The notes beneath the pieces are model-generated. The model was not told where the DNA came from. It saw nothing but the letters and a program-made list of their open reading frames with translations, and did not search any database. From Acidobacteriota bacterium (GTDB taxonomy: Bacteria; Acidobacteriota; Terriglobia; Bryobacterales; Bryobacteraceae): a stretch of 41,005 nucleotides of DNA. The stretch covers positions 1 to 41,005 of the forward strand of contig JAFLBB010000038.1 in the NCBI GenBank assembly GCA_017304135.1. The letters run 5' to 3'. Numbering within the stretch: the stretch's first letter is position 1; each line of letters starts with the position of its first letter. The position numbers and the translations under genes were made by a program. Positions 17,092-25,913 of the stretch are shown piece by piece.

Positions 17092-20000
17092 ATGCGAGGC
17101 TTGTCTCTTCCCGTTCGTCTGCTGCCGATGACCGCCCTGCTGCTGGCGCCGCTGAGCGTGCGGGCGCAGTCGTATTCCTGCTCCTCGCAGGTGCCTGAGA
17201 TCGCGGCGGTACGCTCGAAGGGGCTGGCCGAATGGGTAGCGCCGGTGGTGATCCGCTGCACGGGCACGAAGCCTGCGGGTGGGATTGTCGGTTCGATTCA
17301 GGTGAACCTGAACGTGCCGACGGCGAGCCGGTCATTGGGCACTTCGGGAACGGCGACCGAGGCGCTGCTGCTGGTGGACTCGCCCGCGCCGGGAGCGCAG
17401 GTGGGCCGTTCGGTGGACTCGATCGTGCCGAGCGCGAACGTGATTCAGGGCTTCACGAATCAGGGGCAGACCATCTGGCAGACGCTGGAGATCGCTCCGG
17501 CAGGCCCGGCGGGGCCCTTCACGCGCGAGTTCCGCATTGTGAACATACGCGCCAACGTGTCGCAACTGCAACTGCTGGCGCCGGTGACGATGAACATCAC
17601 GATGCTGACGAATCCCTTTGTGCCGCTCACCGGGACACAGGTGAACGTGGGCACGGTGGTGGGCACGGCGGGCATATCGGCGCGCAGGGTGGACGACATT
17701 TTGGATTACTCGGCGGTGATCGACGGCTGTGTCGGCAACAAGTCGACGGTGGATGAGTTCACGCTGCGCGATTTCAACATCCGTTTTAGCGAGGGCGGTT
17801 CGGGCGAGTTCCGGCGGCGCAACGTGGCGACGTCGGTGAACTTCGCTTCGGCGGTGGCCAACCAGAACGACCCGCTGACGAACTACGGCACGGAGACGGG
17901 TTTTTACAACAACACGCTGACCTCGACGAACGCGATGAACCAGGCGGGGCTGGCGACAAACGGGTCGCGGCTGATGGCGCGGTTCACGGGTGTGCCATCG
18001 GGCGTGTCGCTCTACGTGACGGTGTTGCCTGTGCCGGAGGGGACGTCGGCGCCGAGCATTGTGGCGCGGCTGACGGCGGCGGACACGAACGGCGCGGGGC
18101 AGTATTCGCCGGTGACTCCGGCGGTGGGAAGCTACGCACAGATTCCGGTGGTGAATGGCGTGGCGTCAGCGGTGTGGGAGGTGTTGGAGTCGGACATTCA
18201 GTCGCTTGAGTATGTGAGCTTTGGGGTGGTGGTGTCGGTGCCGGCGAGCACGCCGACGTTTGGCAAGATCAGCCTGCAGGGCGGCATTGGTCCGATTGTG
18301 CCGGCCAATCCGGCGGGCGCGCCCTTCACGGCGCCGCTGTTTTCGTCGCTGCCGGTGGGACGCGAGGTGGTGGAGATCCGCACCTGCGCCACGTTGTTGA
18401 CGGTGGCCTCGCCGTGCCCGCTCAATCCGGCCAGCGTGGGGCAGGAGTACAGACTGGTGGTGGCGGCCAGCGGCGGCACGCCTCCCTATGGATGGTCACT
18501 GGCGGCGGGCGCGCTGCCGCAGGGGATTCAACTGGCCAACAACGGATTCCTGGCGGGCGTGCCGCAGGTGTCGGGCACATTCGACTTCACATTTCGCGTG
18601 ACAGACTTTCTGGGCGTAACGATCACCAAGGACTGCAGCCTGACTGTGACCTCGGCGCTGTCGATCACCTCGGCCTGCCCGTTGCCGGATGCGGCGGTGA
18701 GCGTGCCCTATTCGCAACTGCTGACGTCGTCGGGCGGGCAGCCGGGCTACTTATGGCTGGTGTCGCAAGGGTCGCTGCCTCCGGGCGTGAGCCTTTCGCC
18801 GAACGGGATTCTGAACGGCACGCCGACCGTGGCGGGTAGCTATGACTTCACGCTCAAGTTGCAAGACGCGCTTTTGTATTCGACGGAGAAGTCGTGCCAG
18901 TTGCGGGTGAACGGGCCGTTCCGGCTGTCGCCATCGGAGTTGACCTTCAGCGGACGCGCGGGCGGCGGAGCGCCGGCATCGCAGATGTTGAGCGTGTCGA
19001 GTTCAACGGCGGCGCAGTCGTTCAGCGTGCGCGTGACGACCGACAATAACGAGCCGTGGCTGCGGGCCACGCCTTCCACTGGGACGCTGCCGGCGGCGAT
19101 AGAAGTGACGGCGGACCCGCGTTCGCTGGCGGCGGGCACCTACAGCGGGTTGGTGACGGTGTCGACGTTGAACCTGGCGCAGCAGTCGCTGGTGGCGCGC
19201 GTGACGCTGCAAGTAACCGCCGGAGGCGCGCCGCAGTTGAGCGTGGAGCCGACGGGCGTGGTGGTTTCCGCGCCGCGCGGCTCAGGCGCGGTGAGGCGCA
19301 GCGTGCAGGTGGTGAACGCGGGCACGGGCTCGTTGAACTACACAACCGCGGTGAGCGAACTGAACGGCGCGGGCTGGATCACGGCCTCGCCCGCATCGGG
19401 TACGGCAACGCCTGAGTCGCCGGGCGTGGTGCGGCTGGCGATGAACACATCGACGCTCGATCCGGGCGTCTACCGGGCGCGGCTGACGCTGACGAGCGCA
19501 TCGACGAACGAGACGAAGGTGGTGCCCATCACGCTCGCGGTAAGCAGCGGTCGCGACCTGATGGAAATTTCGCAGACGGGGCTGACGTTCACGGCGGTGA
19601 ATGGCGGGGCGCTGCCTCCGCAGCAGGAGTTGACGATTCAATCGAGCGGCGCGGGCGGATTCAGTTGGGACGCCACAGTGGTGGGCGATGCGGCGGGCGC
19701 GTCGTGGTTGGCGCTAACGCAATCGGCGGGCAGTGTGACGTCGGGCTCACCGTCGACGGTGGGCGTGCGTGTGAATGCGAGCGGGCTGGCGGCGGGCGTG
19801 TATTTCGCCGAGATCCGCTTCCGCGCCTCGGGCGTTGAGAACACGCCGAAGACGGTGCTGGTGGCGCTGCGTGTGCTGCCGGCGGCGACGAACCCGGGCC
19901 TGCTGCTCTCGCCAGGCGGCGTAACGTTCACCGCGCGGCAGGGCGAGGCGAACATCCCGCTGCAGACGATTCAATTGCACAACCTGCTGCCGGCGGCGAC

Positions 20001-21315
20001 GCCGTTCGACTACTCGTTCCCCACGGACAACCGCATTTTCACGGCGGCGGCTCCGGATGGCCGGACGGCGACCTCGGGCGCGCCGGTGCGCATTCAGGTG
20101 ACGGCGAACGTGGCCGGACTGGGGGCGGGCATTTACCGCTACCCGCTGATGATTCAGGGCGCGGCCGATCCGCGTGTGCAGTCAGTGGACGTGACGCTGG
20201 TGGTGTTGCCGGGCACAACCTCGGCGGCGGCGCAGGAACCCGTGGAGACGCGGGCCAACTTCACCTGCACGACCGGCAGCGGCATTGCCGTGGTGGCGCG
20301 CACGCCGGGAACGGGATTCGCGGCACTGTCGGGACTGGCGCTGCCGCTCGACGTGACGATCACCGAGCGCACGGGCCAACCGCTGCGGGCAGGGTCAGTG
20401 ACGATGGTGCCGTCGATCGAGGGAGCGGCCACGGTGTCGCTGCGGCATGCCGGCAACGGGCGTTGGACGGGGACTTGGACGCCGTATCTGCCGGCGGGCG
20501 GCGCGGTGACGTTGAGCTACTTCGCCGAGGACGCCGACCGCGGCGTGAGCGGATGCGCGCAGACGAGCGGCCTCATCGAAGCCAACGCGGTGACGCCGTA
20601 TCTGCCGGAAAACGGCGTGGTGAGCACGGCGAGTTTCCAGGCCTATGAACCGGTGGCGCATGGGAGCCTGCTGGCGATCTTTGGATCGAAGCTGGCGGGC
20701 ACGCCGGCGCAGGCGGGTTCGCTGCCGCTGCCGCTGCAGTTGGGCGGGACGCGGGCGAGCCTGGGCGGCATCGAGATGCCGTTGTTCTATGCGGGCGAGC
20801 AAGGCGGGACGTCGCAGGTGAACGCGCAGGCGCCCTACAACCTGGCGGGCGGGGTGATGTTGCCGCTGGTGGTGCGCACGGCGGCGGGCGCGGCGATGAC
20901 GGAGGTGGTGGTGGCCGAGGCGCAGCCGGGCGTCTTCACGACGAACCAGAGCGGGCAGGGGCAAGGCATTGTGGTGCTGGGAGCGCGGCCTTCGGTGATC
21001 GCCGATGCGGCCAACCCGGCGGGGCGCGGCGAGGTGGTGGTGATCTATTGCGCGGGGCTGGGGCGGACGCAGCCGAGCGTGAATGCCGGGGTGGCGGCGC
21101 CTTCGAATCCTCCGGCCACGGCGGCGGCTCCGGTGAGCGTGACCATCGGCGGGAAGAGCGCGGCGGTGCAGTTTGCCGGTTTGACGCCAGGGTTGACGGG
21201 CCTGTACCAGATCAACGTGGTGGTGCCGCCCGATGCGGACACGGGCAACGCGGTGCCGGTGGTGGTGACGGCGGGAGGCGCGGCCAGCGCGGCGGTGACG
21301 ATGGCGGTGCGGTAG
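17092..21315 (+). CDS. Second secreted Ig/BACON-repeat protein with Solibacter-type C-terminal domain
   Basis: The 1407-residue product has a signal peptide (about 1-25, ending SVRAQ) and a unique N-terminal region of roughly 400 residues with scattered cysteines that I do not recognise. Two CPL-type Ig repeats follow (about 437-523 and 525-607), then several BACON-like repeats with the recurring patterns GAPASQMLSVSS, LAAGTYSGLVTVST and LPPQQELTIQSS (about 608-1040). The C-terminal domain of about 240 residues is the same as in the upstream neighbour (HGSLLAIFGSKLAG, VNAQAPYNLAGG, YCAGLGRTQPS, GLYQINVVVPPD). The two genes are therefore tandem paralogs over their C-terminal two thirds but differ at the N-terminus. 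Function is unknown; extracellular or cell-surface location is inferred. Confidence 0.88.
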   Translation: MRGLSLPVRLLPMTALLLAPLSVRAQSYSCSSQVPEIAAVRSKGLAEWVAPVVIRCTGTKPAGGIVGSIQVNLNVPTASRSLGTSGTATEALLLVDSPAPGAQVGRSVDSIVPSANVIQGFTNQGQTIWQTLEIAPAGPAGPFTREFRIVNIRANVSQLQLLAPVTMNITMLTNPFVPLTGTQVNVGTVVGTAGISARRVDDILDYSAVIDGCVGNKSTVDEFTLRDFNIRFSEGGSGEFRRRNVATSVNFASAVANQNDPLTNYGTETGFYNNTLTSTNAMNQAGLATNGSRLMARFTGVPSGVSLYVTVLPVPEGTSAPSIVARLTAADTNGAGQYSPVTPAVGSYAQIPVVNGVASAVWEVLESDIQSLEYVSFGVVVSVPASTPTFGKISLQGGIGPIVPANPAGAPFTAPLFSSLPVGREVVEIRTCATLLTVASPCPLNPASVGQEYRLVVAASGGTPPYGWSLAAGALPQGIQLANNGFLAGVPQVSGTFDFTFRVTDFLGVTITKDCSLTVTSALSITSACPLPDAAVSVPYSQLLTSSGGQPGYLWLVSQGSLPPGVSLSPNGILNGTPTVAGSYDFTLKLQDALLYSTEKSCQLRVNGPFRLSPSELTFSGRAGGGAPASQMLSVSSSTAAQSFSVRVTTDNNEPWLRATPSTGTLPAAIEVTADPRSLAAGTYSGLVTVSTLNLAQQSLVARVTLQVTAGGAPQLSVEPTGVVVSAPRGSGAVRRSVQVVNAGTGSLNYTTAVSELNGAGWITASPASGTATPESPGVVRLAMNTSTLDPGVYRARLTLTSASTNETKVVPITLAVSSGRDLMEISQTGLTFTAVNGGALPPQQELTIQSSGAGGFSWDATVVGDAAGASWLALTQSAGSVTSGSPSTVGVRVNASGLAAGVYFAEIRFRASGVENTPKTVLVALRVLPAATNPGLLLSPGGVTFTARQGEANIPLQTIQLHNLLPAATPFDYSFPTDNRIFTAAAPDGRTATSGAPVRIQVTANVAGLGAGIYRYPLMIQGAADPRVQSVDVTLVVLPGTTSAAAQEPVETRANFTCTTGSGIAVVARTPGTGFAALSGLALPLDVTITERTGQPLRAGSVTMVPSIEGAATVSLRHAGNGRWTGTWTPYLPAGGAVTLSYFAEDADRGVSGCAQTSGLIEANAVTPYLPENGVVSTASFQAYEPVAHGSLLAIFGSKLAGTPAQAGSLPLPLQLGGTRASLGGIEMPLFYAGEQGGTSQVNAQAPYNLAGGVMLPLVVRTAAGAAMTEVVVAEAQPGVFTTNQSGQGQGIVVLGARPSVIADAANPAGRGEVVVIYCAGLGRTQPSVNAGVAAPSNPPATAAAPVSVTIGGKSAAVQFAGLTPGLTGLYQINVVVPPDADTGNAVPVVVTAGGAASAAVTMAVR

Positions 21316-21409
21316 GGAAGGTGTAGCGCCAGCGCGGATGGCTCTCCCGGTCCGGCTCATTCTCGCCCTCGATCGGCGATCGCTGGACGGCCCGGCGCAA
21401 GCCTACGTG

Positions 21410-21427
21410 GCTACATGTAGCTATAAT
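21410..21427 (+). promoter_or_regulatory. Toxin-antitoxin operator palindrome and -10 box
   Basis: GCTACATGTAGC (21410-21421) is a perfect 12-bp palindrome directly abutting TATAAT (21422-21427). The -10 is seven bases before the antitoxin ATG. A repressor bound to the palindrome would cover the spacer and -10, the usual autoregulation arrangement of type II toxin-antitoxin operons. Confidence 0.7.
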
Positions 21428-21434
21428 TGGAAGC

Positions 21435-21719
21435 ATGGAGACCGGCGTCCGCGAACTGAAGGACAACCTTAGCCGCTACCTCCGGCGAATCGAGGCGGGA
21501 GAGCGGGTTGTCGTCACTGCACATGGGCGGGCAGTCGCGGTGCTGACTCCCCCGGCCACGAGCCGTCCAGCAATGGCTGGCCAGTTCGCCCGGCTGGTCG
21601 CCTCGGGCGTGATCACCCCGCCTGTCGAGGACGGAGATCCGCTGGAAGGCTGCCCGGAGATCCGGCTCCCTCGTGGAACAGCATCCGCCCTGATCGATTG
21701 CGACCGTGGCGAAGCGTAA
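21435..21719 (+). CDS. Antitoxin, Phd/YefM type
   Basis: The 94-residue protein opens with the Phd/YefM fold signature: GVRELKDNLSRYLRRIEAGERVVVTAHGR-like spacing and then VAVLTP. This N-terminal part binds DNA as a dimer, while the C-terminal 45 residues would wrap the toxin. It is read immediately downstream of a palindromic operator/-10 and overlaps the toxin gene by 14 bases. Autoregulation and proteolytic instability are family properties. Pairing of Phd-type antitoxins with PIN toxins is well established. Confidence 0.85.
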   Translation: METGVRELKDNLSRYLRRIEAGERVVVTAHGRAVAVLTPPATSRPAMAGQFARLVASGVITPPVEDGDPLEGCPEIRLPRGTASALIDCDRGEA

Positions 21720-22191
21720 GGCGACCCAAACTCGCGGCGTCCGGGGGCCGGGCGGCACCGGAACCGAGGGCGCGGCTGTCACACGTTACATCGAATCAAG
21801 CGCATTGGTTGCGGCCGTGCTTGAGAGCGATTCGGCCGCGCGGGTCTCCATTCGCGCCAAAGGAGAGCGGGTAACGTCCGCTCTCACGTTTGCCGAGGCC
21901 AACCGCGCCGTCCTGCGCGCGCGCCTCGCGGGGAGGATCACGGCGCAGCAGCAGCGAGCGGCACTGCTCACCCTGCAGTTGTTTGCCCGCCGGTGTCATG
22001 TCGTGAGCGTCACCGAGACGATCCTTGCCCAGGCCGGACGCCCCTTTCCGGTGGAACCGATTCGCACGTTGGACGCCATTCACCTGGCAACCGCCGGAAC
22101 CTTGGCTGAGCAGCCCGCATTCGTAACCATCGTGACGCGTGACGCGAGGATCCGTAAGAATGCGTCAGCGCTCGGCCATCCCGTAGAATGA
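21706..22191 (+). CDS. vapC: PIN-domain toxin, VapC-like ribonuclease
   Basis: The 161-residue protein has the PIN-domain acidic set: E30 (YIESSALV), E64 (TFAEANRA), D123 (TLDAIHLATA) and D146 (VTRDARI). The first acidic position is Glu where most VapC have Asp; ESSA variants occur in some PIN families, so activity is not excluded. The only usable start is GTG at 21706 inside the antitoxin gene, giving a 24-residue basic, Gly-rich N-terminal extension unusual for VapC. VapC toxins are Mg-dependent RNases acting on tRNA or rRNA; the target here is unknown. Confidence 0.82.
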   Translation: MAKRKATQTRGVRGPGGTGTEGAAVTRYIESSALVAAVLESDSAARVSIRAKGERVTSALTFAEANRAVLRARLAGRITAQQQRAALLTLQLFARRCHVVSVTETILAQAGRPFPVEPIRTLDAIHLATAGTLAEQPAFVTIVTRDARIRKNASALGHPVE

Positions 22192-22315
22192 TGCAGTTGC
22201 GCGGAGCGGGAGACTTCGTTCGGCGTGAGAAGGGATGGGTGGTGGGCGGCGAGAGTGATGAATCTTCAGTTTCAGGCCGAGGAGGCGGCCCGTCGCGACG
22301 TTGCTTTGGCTCTCC

Positions 22316-22738
22316 TTACGCAAAGAGCCATAGAAACAAGCAGAAAGCTGCCCACACCGCATAGACCACGAAGAGTGCGCCGCTATAGCGTCCTCCCCGT
22401 TTCGAGTCGACGAATCTAGCGAACTGTCCCAATAGAAACCACTGAGTAGCACCCAAGACCAGGATGAGGATCGCGAAGGTGAACGTGAAGCACGCACCCA
22501 GATCGATGGCGAGCCACTGAGAAATCTTGATGCCGGAGGAGACGGCCCATTCCTGGGCGGTGTGGTGTGCAAAGGGTGTCAGGTTGTCGAGGAAGTGTTT
22601 GGCGCCGTTGTACCTTGGCCCAGATGGCGCCGGCCCGTCCTCGATCCATTTCGCGGCCCAGACCGCGGCTGCCGCGAACCAAGCGCACAGGTATGAGGCA
22701 ACGCAAACGTGCTCTGCTCTCGCCACGAGTGCGCGCAC
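22316..22738 (-). CDS. Small hypothetical membrane protein
   Basis: The 140-residue product has three hydrophobic segments (about 11-30, 79-104 and 119-139) that read like real transmembrane helices rather than a shadow frame, with a polar loop (about 31-78) rich in His and Trp. I do not recognise the family. The start is a GTG at 22738 without a clear SD. An overlapping frame starting at 22844 reads plausibly for its first 30 codons, so a frameshift or a different N-terminus is possible. The stretch looks less GC-rich than its neighbours by eye and sits next to a toxin-antitoxin pair, suggesting an accessory insert. Confidence 0.5.
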   Translation of the reverse strand: MRALVARAEHVCVASYLCAWFAAAAVWAAKWIEDGPAPSGPRYNGAKHFLDNLTPFAHHTAQEWAVSSGIKISQWLAIDLGACFTFTFAILILVLGATQWFLLGQFARFVDSKRGGRYSGALFVVYAVWAAFCLFLWLFA

Positions 22739-22964
22739 GAGTCAGAGAGCTACGGTGCTGTGCGAGTTCCCAGGATTGCTCAATCACGTTCATGGACGCC
22801 GTAATCGGCCGCATTGTTCCCGGTTCGGGACTGATTAACAACACTGTGCAGATCGAACCTCACCGCAGGCCTTGGTCACGCCAGTGGGAAGTTGAGCAGC
22901 CAAGCCTAAGGCAGCGCCGGCTCATGCGTGCTGGTGGGGTTGGGAGCGCGGTGGCGTTCCGCCG
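22739..22964. other. Intergenic stretch without recognised gene
   Basis: No convincing coding frame, RNA gene or strong terminator was found here. Short hairpins such as TCCCG-GTT-CGGGA near 22820 exist but lack a T-tract. dnaJ ends at 22965, and no canonical terminator follows it. Confidence 0.4.
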
Positions 22965-24089
22965 CTACTGGGCCAGGAAGTCTTTCAACTTGCCCAGCAG
23001 GCCCTTGTCGTCGGGTTCGTTCTCCACGGGCAGTGTGGTGAGCAGTTGCTCGAAGAGCTTCTTCTGGTCGCGGTTGAGCTTGGTGGGGACCTTTACTTCG
23101 ACGTGAACGAGCAGGTCGCCGCGGCCGTTGCCGTTGACCCTGGGCACGCCGAAGCCCTTGAGGCGGATCTGCTGGCCGCTTTGGATGCCTTCGGGGATCT
23201 TCACCGATTGCAGGCCGTCAAAGGTGAGCAGGTCGATTTGCGCGCCGAGGGCGGCTTGCGCCACGTTGATGGGCAGGATGCAATGGAGGTCGTTTTCGTG
23301 GCGTTCGAAGACGGCGTGGGGCTTGACGCGGATGACGACGTAGAGGTCGCCGGGCGGGCCGCCGTTGGAGCCGGGCTGGCCTTCCTCGGCCAGGCGGAGG
23401 CGGGTGCCGGTATCGACGCCGGGCGGGATGTTGACGCGGAGCTTGCGCTCGCTGCGGGTGTAGCCTTCGCCCTTGCACTGCTGGCAGGCCTTGCGGATGG
23501 TCTGGCCGCGGCCGCCGCATTGGGCGCAGGTGCGGCGGATTTGCAGGAAGGCCTGCTGGAAGAGCACTTCGCCGCGTCCACGGCAGGTGGGGCAGGTGAC
23601 CAGGCCGTCGGCCTCGGCGCCTTTGCCCTGGCAGCGGGAACAGGGATCGAGGCGCGGCACCTGGATTTCGATGGCCGAGCCGCGCATGGCGTCGTCGAAC
23701 TCGATATTGAGGTCGTAGCGGACATCCTCGCCGCGCTGGGCGCGATTCGGATTGGCGCGGCGGTTGCCGCCGCCCATGCCGAAGAGGTCGCCGAAGCCGA
23801 AGAAGTCGCCGAAGATGTCGTTGAATTCGGTGAAGACGTCGGGGTTGACGTTGGCGCCGCCGGCCTGCAGGCCGTCGTGGCCGTAGCGGTCGTAAGCGGC
23901 GCGGCGCTGGGGATCGCTTAAGACGCTGTAGGCCTCGGCGAGTTCCTTGAATTTTTCTTCGGCGGCTTTGTCGCCGGGGTTGCGGTCGGGATGGTATTTG
24001 AGCGCAGCCTTGCGATAGGCGCTTTTCAGCGCCGCCTCGTCGGCTGTGCGCTCCACGTTCAGAACTTCGTAATAGTCGGCTTTGGTCAC
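22965..24089 (-). CDS. dnaJ: DnaJ (Hsp40) co-chaperone
   Basis: The 374-residue type I DnaJ stimulates DnaK ATPase and delivers unfolded substrates. The J domain carries HPD at 33-35, followed by a Gly/Phe-rich linker (FGFGDLFGMGGG). Four zinc-finger repeats follow (CSRCQGKG, CPTCRGRG, CAQCGGRG, CQQCKGEG), then the C-terminal substrate-binding domains. It lies 36 bases downstream of grpE and is the third gene of hrcA-grpE-dnaJ. dnaK is not in the window. Confidence 0.96.
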   Translation of the reverse strand: MTKADYYEVLNVERTADEAALKSAYRKAALKYHPDRNPGDKAAEEKFKELAEAYSVLSDPQRRAAYDRYGHDGLQAGGANVNPDVFTEFNDIFGDFFGFGDLFGMGGGNRRANPNRAQRGEDVRYDLNIEFDDAMRGSAIEIQVPRLDPCSRCQGKGAEADGLVTCPTCRGRGEVLFQQAFLQIRRTCAQCGGRGQTIRKACQQCKGEGYTRSERKLRVNIPPGVDTGTRLRLAEEGQPGSNGGPPGDLYVVIRVKPHAVFERHENDLHCILPINVAQAALGAQIDLLTFDGLQSVKIPEGIQSGQQIRLKGFGVPRVNGNGRGDLLVHVEVKVPTKLNRDQKKLFEQLLTTLPVENEPDDKGLLGKLKDFLAQ

Positions 24090-24125
24090 CGGCTGATGCT
24101 CTCCCTCATGGCGGATCGGAGTCCT

Positions 24126-24710
24126 CTATTCCCGTACGGCGACCTTGACCATGGCCGGGCGCAGGAGCCTTCCCTTGAAGAGATACCCTTTCTGGTATTC
24201 CTCAAGAATCGTCTCGTCCTCGTGCTCGTTGGACTCGACCTTCTGAACGGCGTGGTGCATGTTGGGATCGAACTTTTCGCCCTCGGACTTTACGCTGGTG
24301 ACGCCGAGACGGGTAAATAAGTCGAGGGTTCGCTGGTAAATCAGTTCCAGACCCTTGGCGAATTCCTTAGCCGGGCCGTCTTCGGCGGGTGCGGATTTAA
24401 GGCCGCGTTCGAGGTCGTCGAGCACCTGGAGGAAGTTCTTCAGGGTCTCCATGGTGGCGGTTTCGAAGATGTCGCCGCGTTCACGGTCGGAGCGGCGTTT
24501 GAAGTTTTCGAATTCGGCCTGGCGGCGCTGGAGCAGGTCCTGCAGCTCGAGCTTCTCGGCGAGCAGCCGCTCGAGGTCGGCGGCCAGTGAGTGTTCGGTC
24601 AACTCGGCCGGGTGGTCCCCGGCGGCGGCAGGCGCTTGGCCTTCCTCGGCAGCGGCGGCAGCGGCGGCTTCGGCAGAGTCGAGGGTAGCGTCGTGTTTCT
24701 CCGTGCTCAT
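24126..24710 (-). CDS. grpE: GrpE nucleotide exchange factor
   Basis: The 194-residue protein releases ADP from DnaK. The N-terminus is Ala/Glu-rich and probably disordered (to about 45), followed by the long coiled-coil region (ADLERLLAEKLELQDLLQRR), the FENFKRRSDRER motif, and the C-terminal beta domain (FDPNMHHAV, EEYQKGYLFKGRLLRPAMVKV). The ATG at 24710 gives the expected length; in-frame sequence further upstream is intergenic or inside hrcA. It is separated from hrcA by 139 bases that could hold a separate promoter (TACACT near 24735 on the minus strand). Confidence 0.95.
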   Translation of the reverse strand: MSTEKHDATLDSAEAAAAAAAEEGQAPAAAGDHPAELTEHSLAADLERLLAEKLELQDLLQRRQAEFENFKRRSDRERGDIFETATMETLKNFLQVLDDLERGLKSAPAEDGPAKEFAKGLELIYQRTLDLFTRLGVTSVKSEGEKFDPNMHHAVQKVESNEHEDETILEEYQKGYLFKGRLLRPAMVKVAVRE

Positions 24711-24849
24711 AAATGAAAAGATGCCCAATGCATAGTGTAGCGAGTCGGAGCAGGGAAACGGAACCTGGGACGGAAATGTGATTTGAAATCGGAGAGTTAG
24801 AAAAAGTCGGGGGAGTGTGACTGCCGCCGCGGCGGGGACGGGCGCGGCC

Positions 24850-25887
24850 TCAACTGGGCAGGCCGAGGTAGGCCTGGCCGACGTTGCGCACGGCGGCCAG
24901 CGCGCGTTCGTAGTCCATGCGCACGGGGCCGATGACGGCGAACTTGGCGGTGACGCCGCCGGGCATGGTGAGGGAGATGCCGATGAGGGAGAGCGGGCTG
25001 AGCGAGGGGTCTTCGCCGGCCATGCCGATCTGGACGACAACCTCGCCGAGCGGGGGTTCGAGGAAGCGGTCGAGCAGGTGGAGGATGCGCTTCTTCTCTT
25101 CGAGGGCGCGGAACATTTCACGCAGGCGGTCGCGGGTGAGTTGGAAGTCGAAGCTGACGAGGTTGGAGGCGCCCTCCATGTGGAATTCGGCGACGGGGGC
25201 GGTTTCGAGCAGGCCCTTGTCGTAGAGCAGAATCAGTTTGCGCAGGAGGGCGCCGTAGTCGGCGCTGGCCTGGTCGAGGCGGGCGCGGAGTTCGGCGCGA
25301 ATGCCAGAGAGCCGCCAGCCGGAGAAGTTGGCGTTGAGGTAGTTACGGATGGCGGTGAGCTCTTCCTGGGGGATGGGCTCGTCGAGGGTCATCAATTGAT
25401 CGCGGACCATCTTGTCGCGGGTGACGACTACCATGAGGACACGCGTGCCGCCAACCAGGAGCAGCTCGACCTGGTCGAGGATCTGGCTGGAGGTGGGGAT
25501 GGCGGCGGCAATGCCGAGTCCGTTGGAGAGGCCGGTGAGCATTTGGGAGCTGCGTTCGACGCGCTCCTCGACGGTTTGCGACTGGCTGAGCTCTTCGCGG
25601 ATGCGGCCGACCTCACTCATGGCGGGGCGCCGGGCGGCCAGCGCGCGGACGTAGAGGGCGTAGGCCTTGCCGGTGGGGACGCGTCCGGCCGAGGTGTGAG
25701 GCTGGTGCAGATAGCCCTGGTCAGCCAGTTCGGCCATCACGTTGCGGATGGAGGCCGGGCTCAGGTGATGGCGGCGGAGACGCGAGATATCCTGCGAGGC
25801 AACAGGTTCGCCGGTGTCGATGTAGGCGCGCACAACGGACTGCAGAATCTGTTCCGCACGGGCCGAGAGCTCGGGTGCATCGCTCAT
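24850..25887 (-). CDS. hrcA: HrcA heat-shock repressor
   Basis: The 345-residue HrcA has the N-terminal winged helix ([46 protein letters not shown]) followed by the GAF-like and insertion domains. HrcA normally represses chaperone genes by binding CIRCE elements. No CIRCE sequence (TTAGCACTC-N9-GAGTGCTAA) could be seen upstream of hrcA, grpE or dnaJ here, so its target is either elsewhere (for example groESL or dnaK) or a diverged site. The start ATG at 25887 follows a good promoter. Confidence 0.95.
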   Translation of the reverse strand: MSDAPELSARAEQILQSVVRAYIDTGEPVASQDISRLRRHHLSPASIRNVMAELADQGYLHQPHTSAGRVPTGKAYALYVRALAARRPAMSEVGRIREELSQSQTVEERVERSSQMLTGLSNGLGIAAAIPTSSQILDQVELLLVGGTRVLMVVVTRDKMVRDQLMTLDEPIPQEELTAIRNYLNANFSGWRLSGIRAELRARLDQASADYGALLRKLILLYDKGLLETAPVAEFHMEGASNLVSFDFQLTRDRLREMFRALEEKKRILHLLDRFLEPPLGEVVVQIGMAGEDPSLSPLSLIGISLTMPGGVTAKFAVIGPVRMDYERALAAVRNVGQAYLGLPS

Positions 25888-25913
25888 GTGCTGTGAAGGA
25901 TCCCCTTTCAGTC

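Noticed and set aside
22567..23106. Plus-strand 179-codon frame overlapping the small membrane gene and dnaJ end
   Set aside because: Its 3' part lies inside dnaJ on the other strand and its composition is Arg/Ser-rich with no motif.
24711..24849. Possible CIRCE or terminator between hrcA and grpE
   Set aside because: Only the self-complementary CCGCCGCGGCGG core without a loop, and no CIRCE half-sites.
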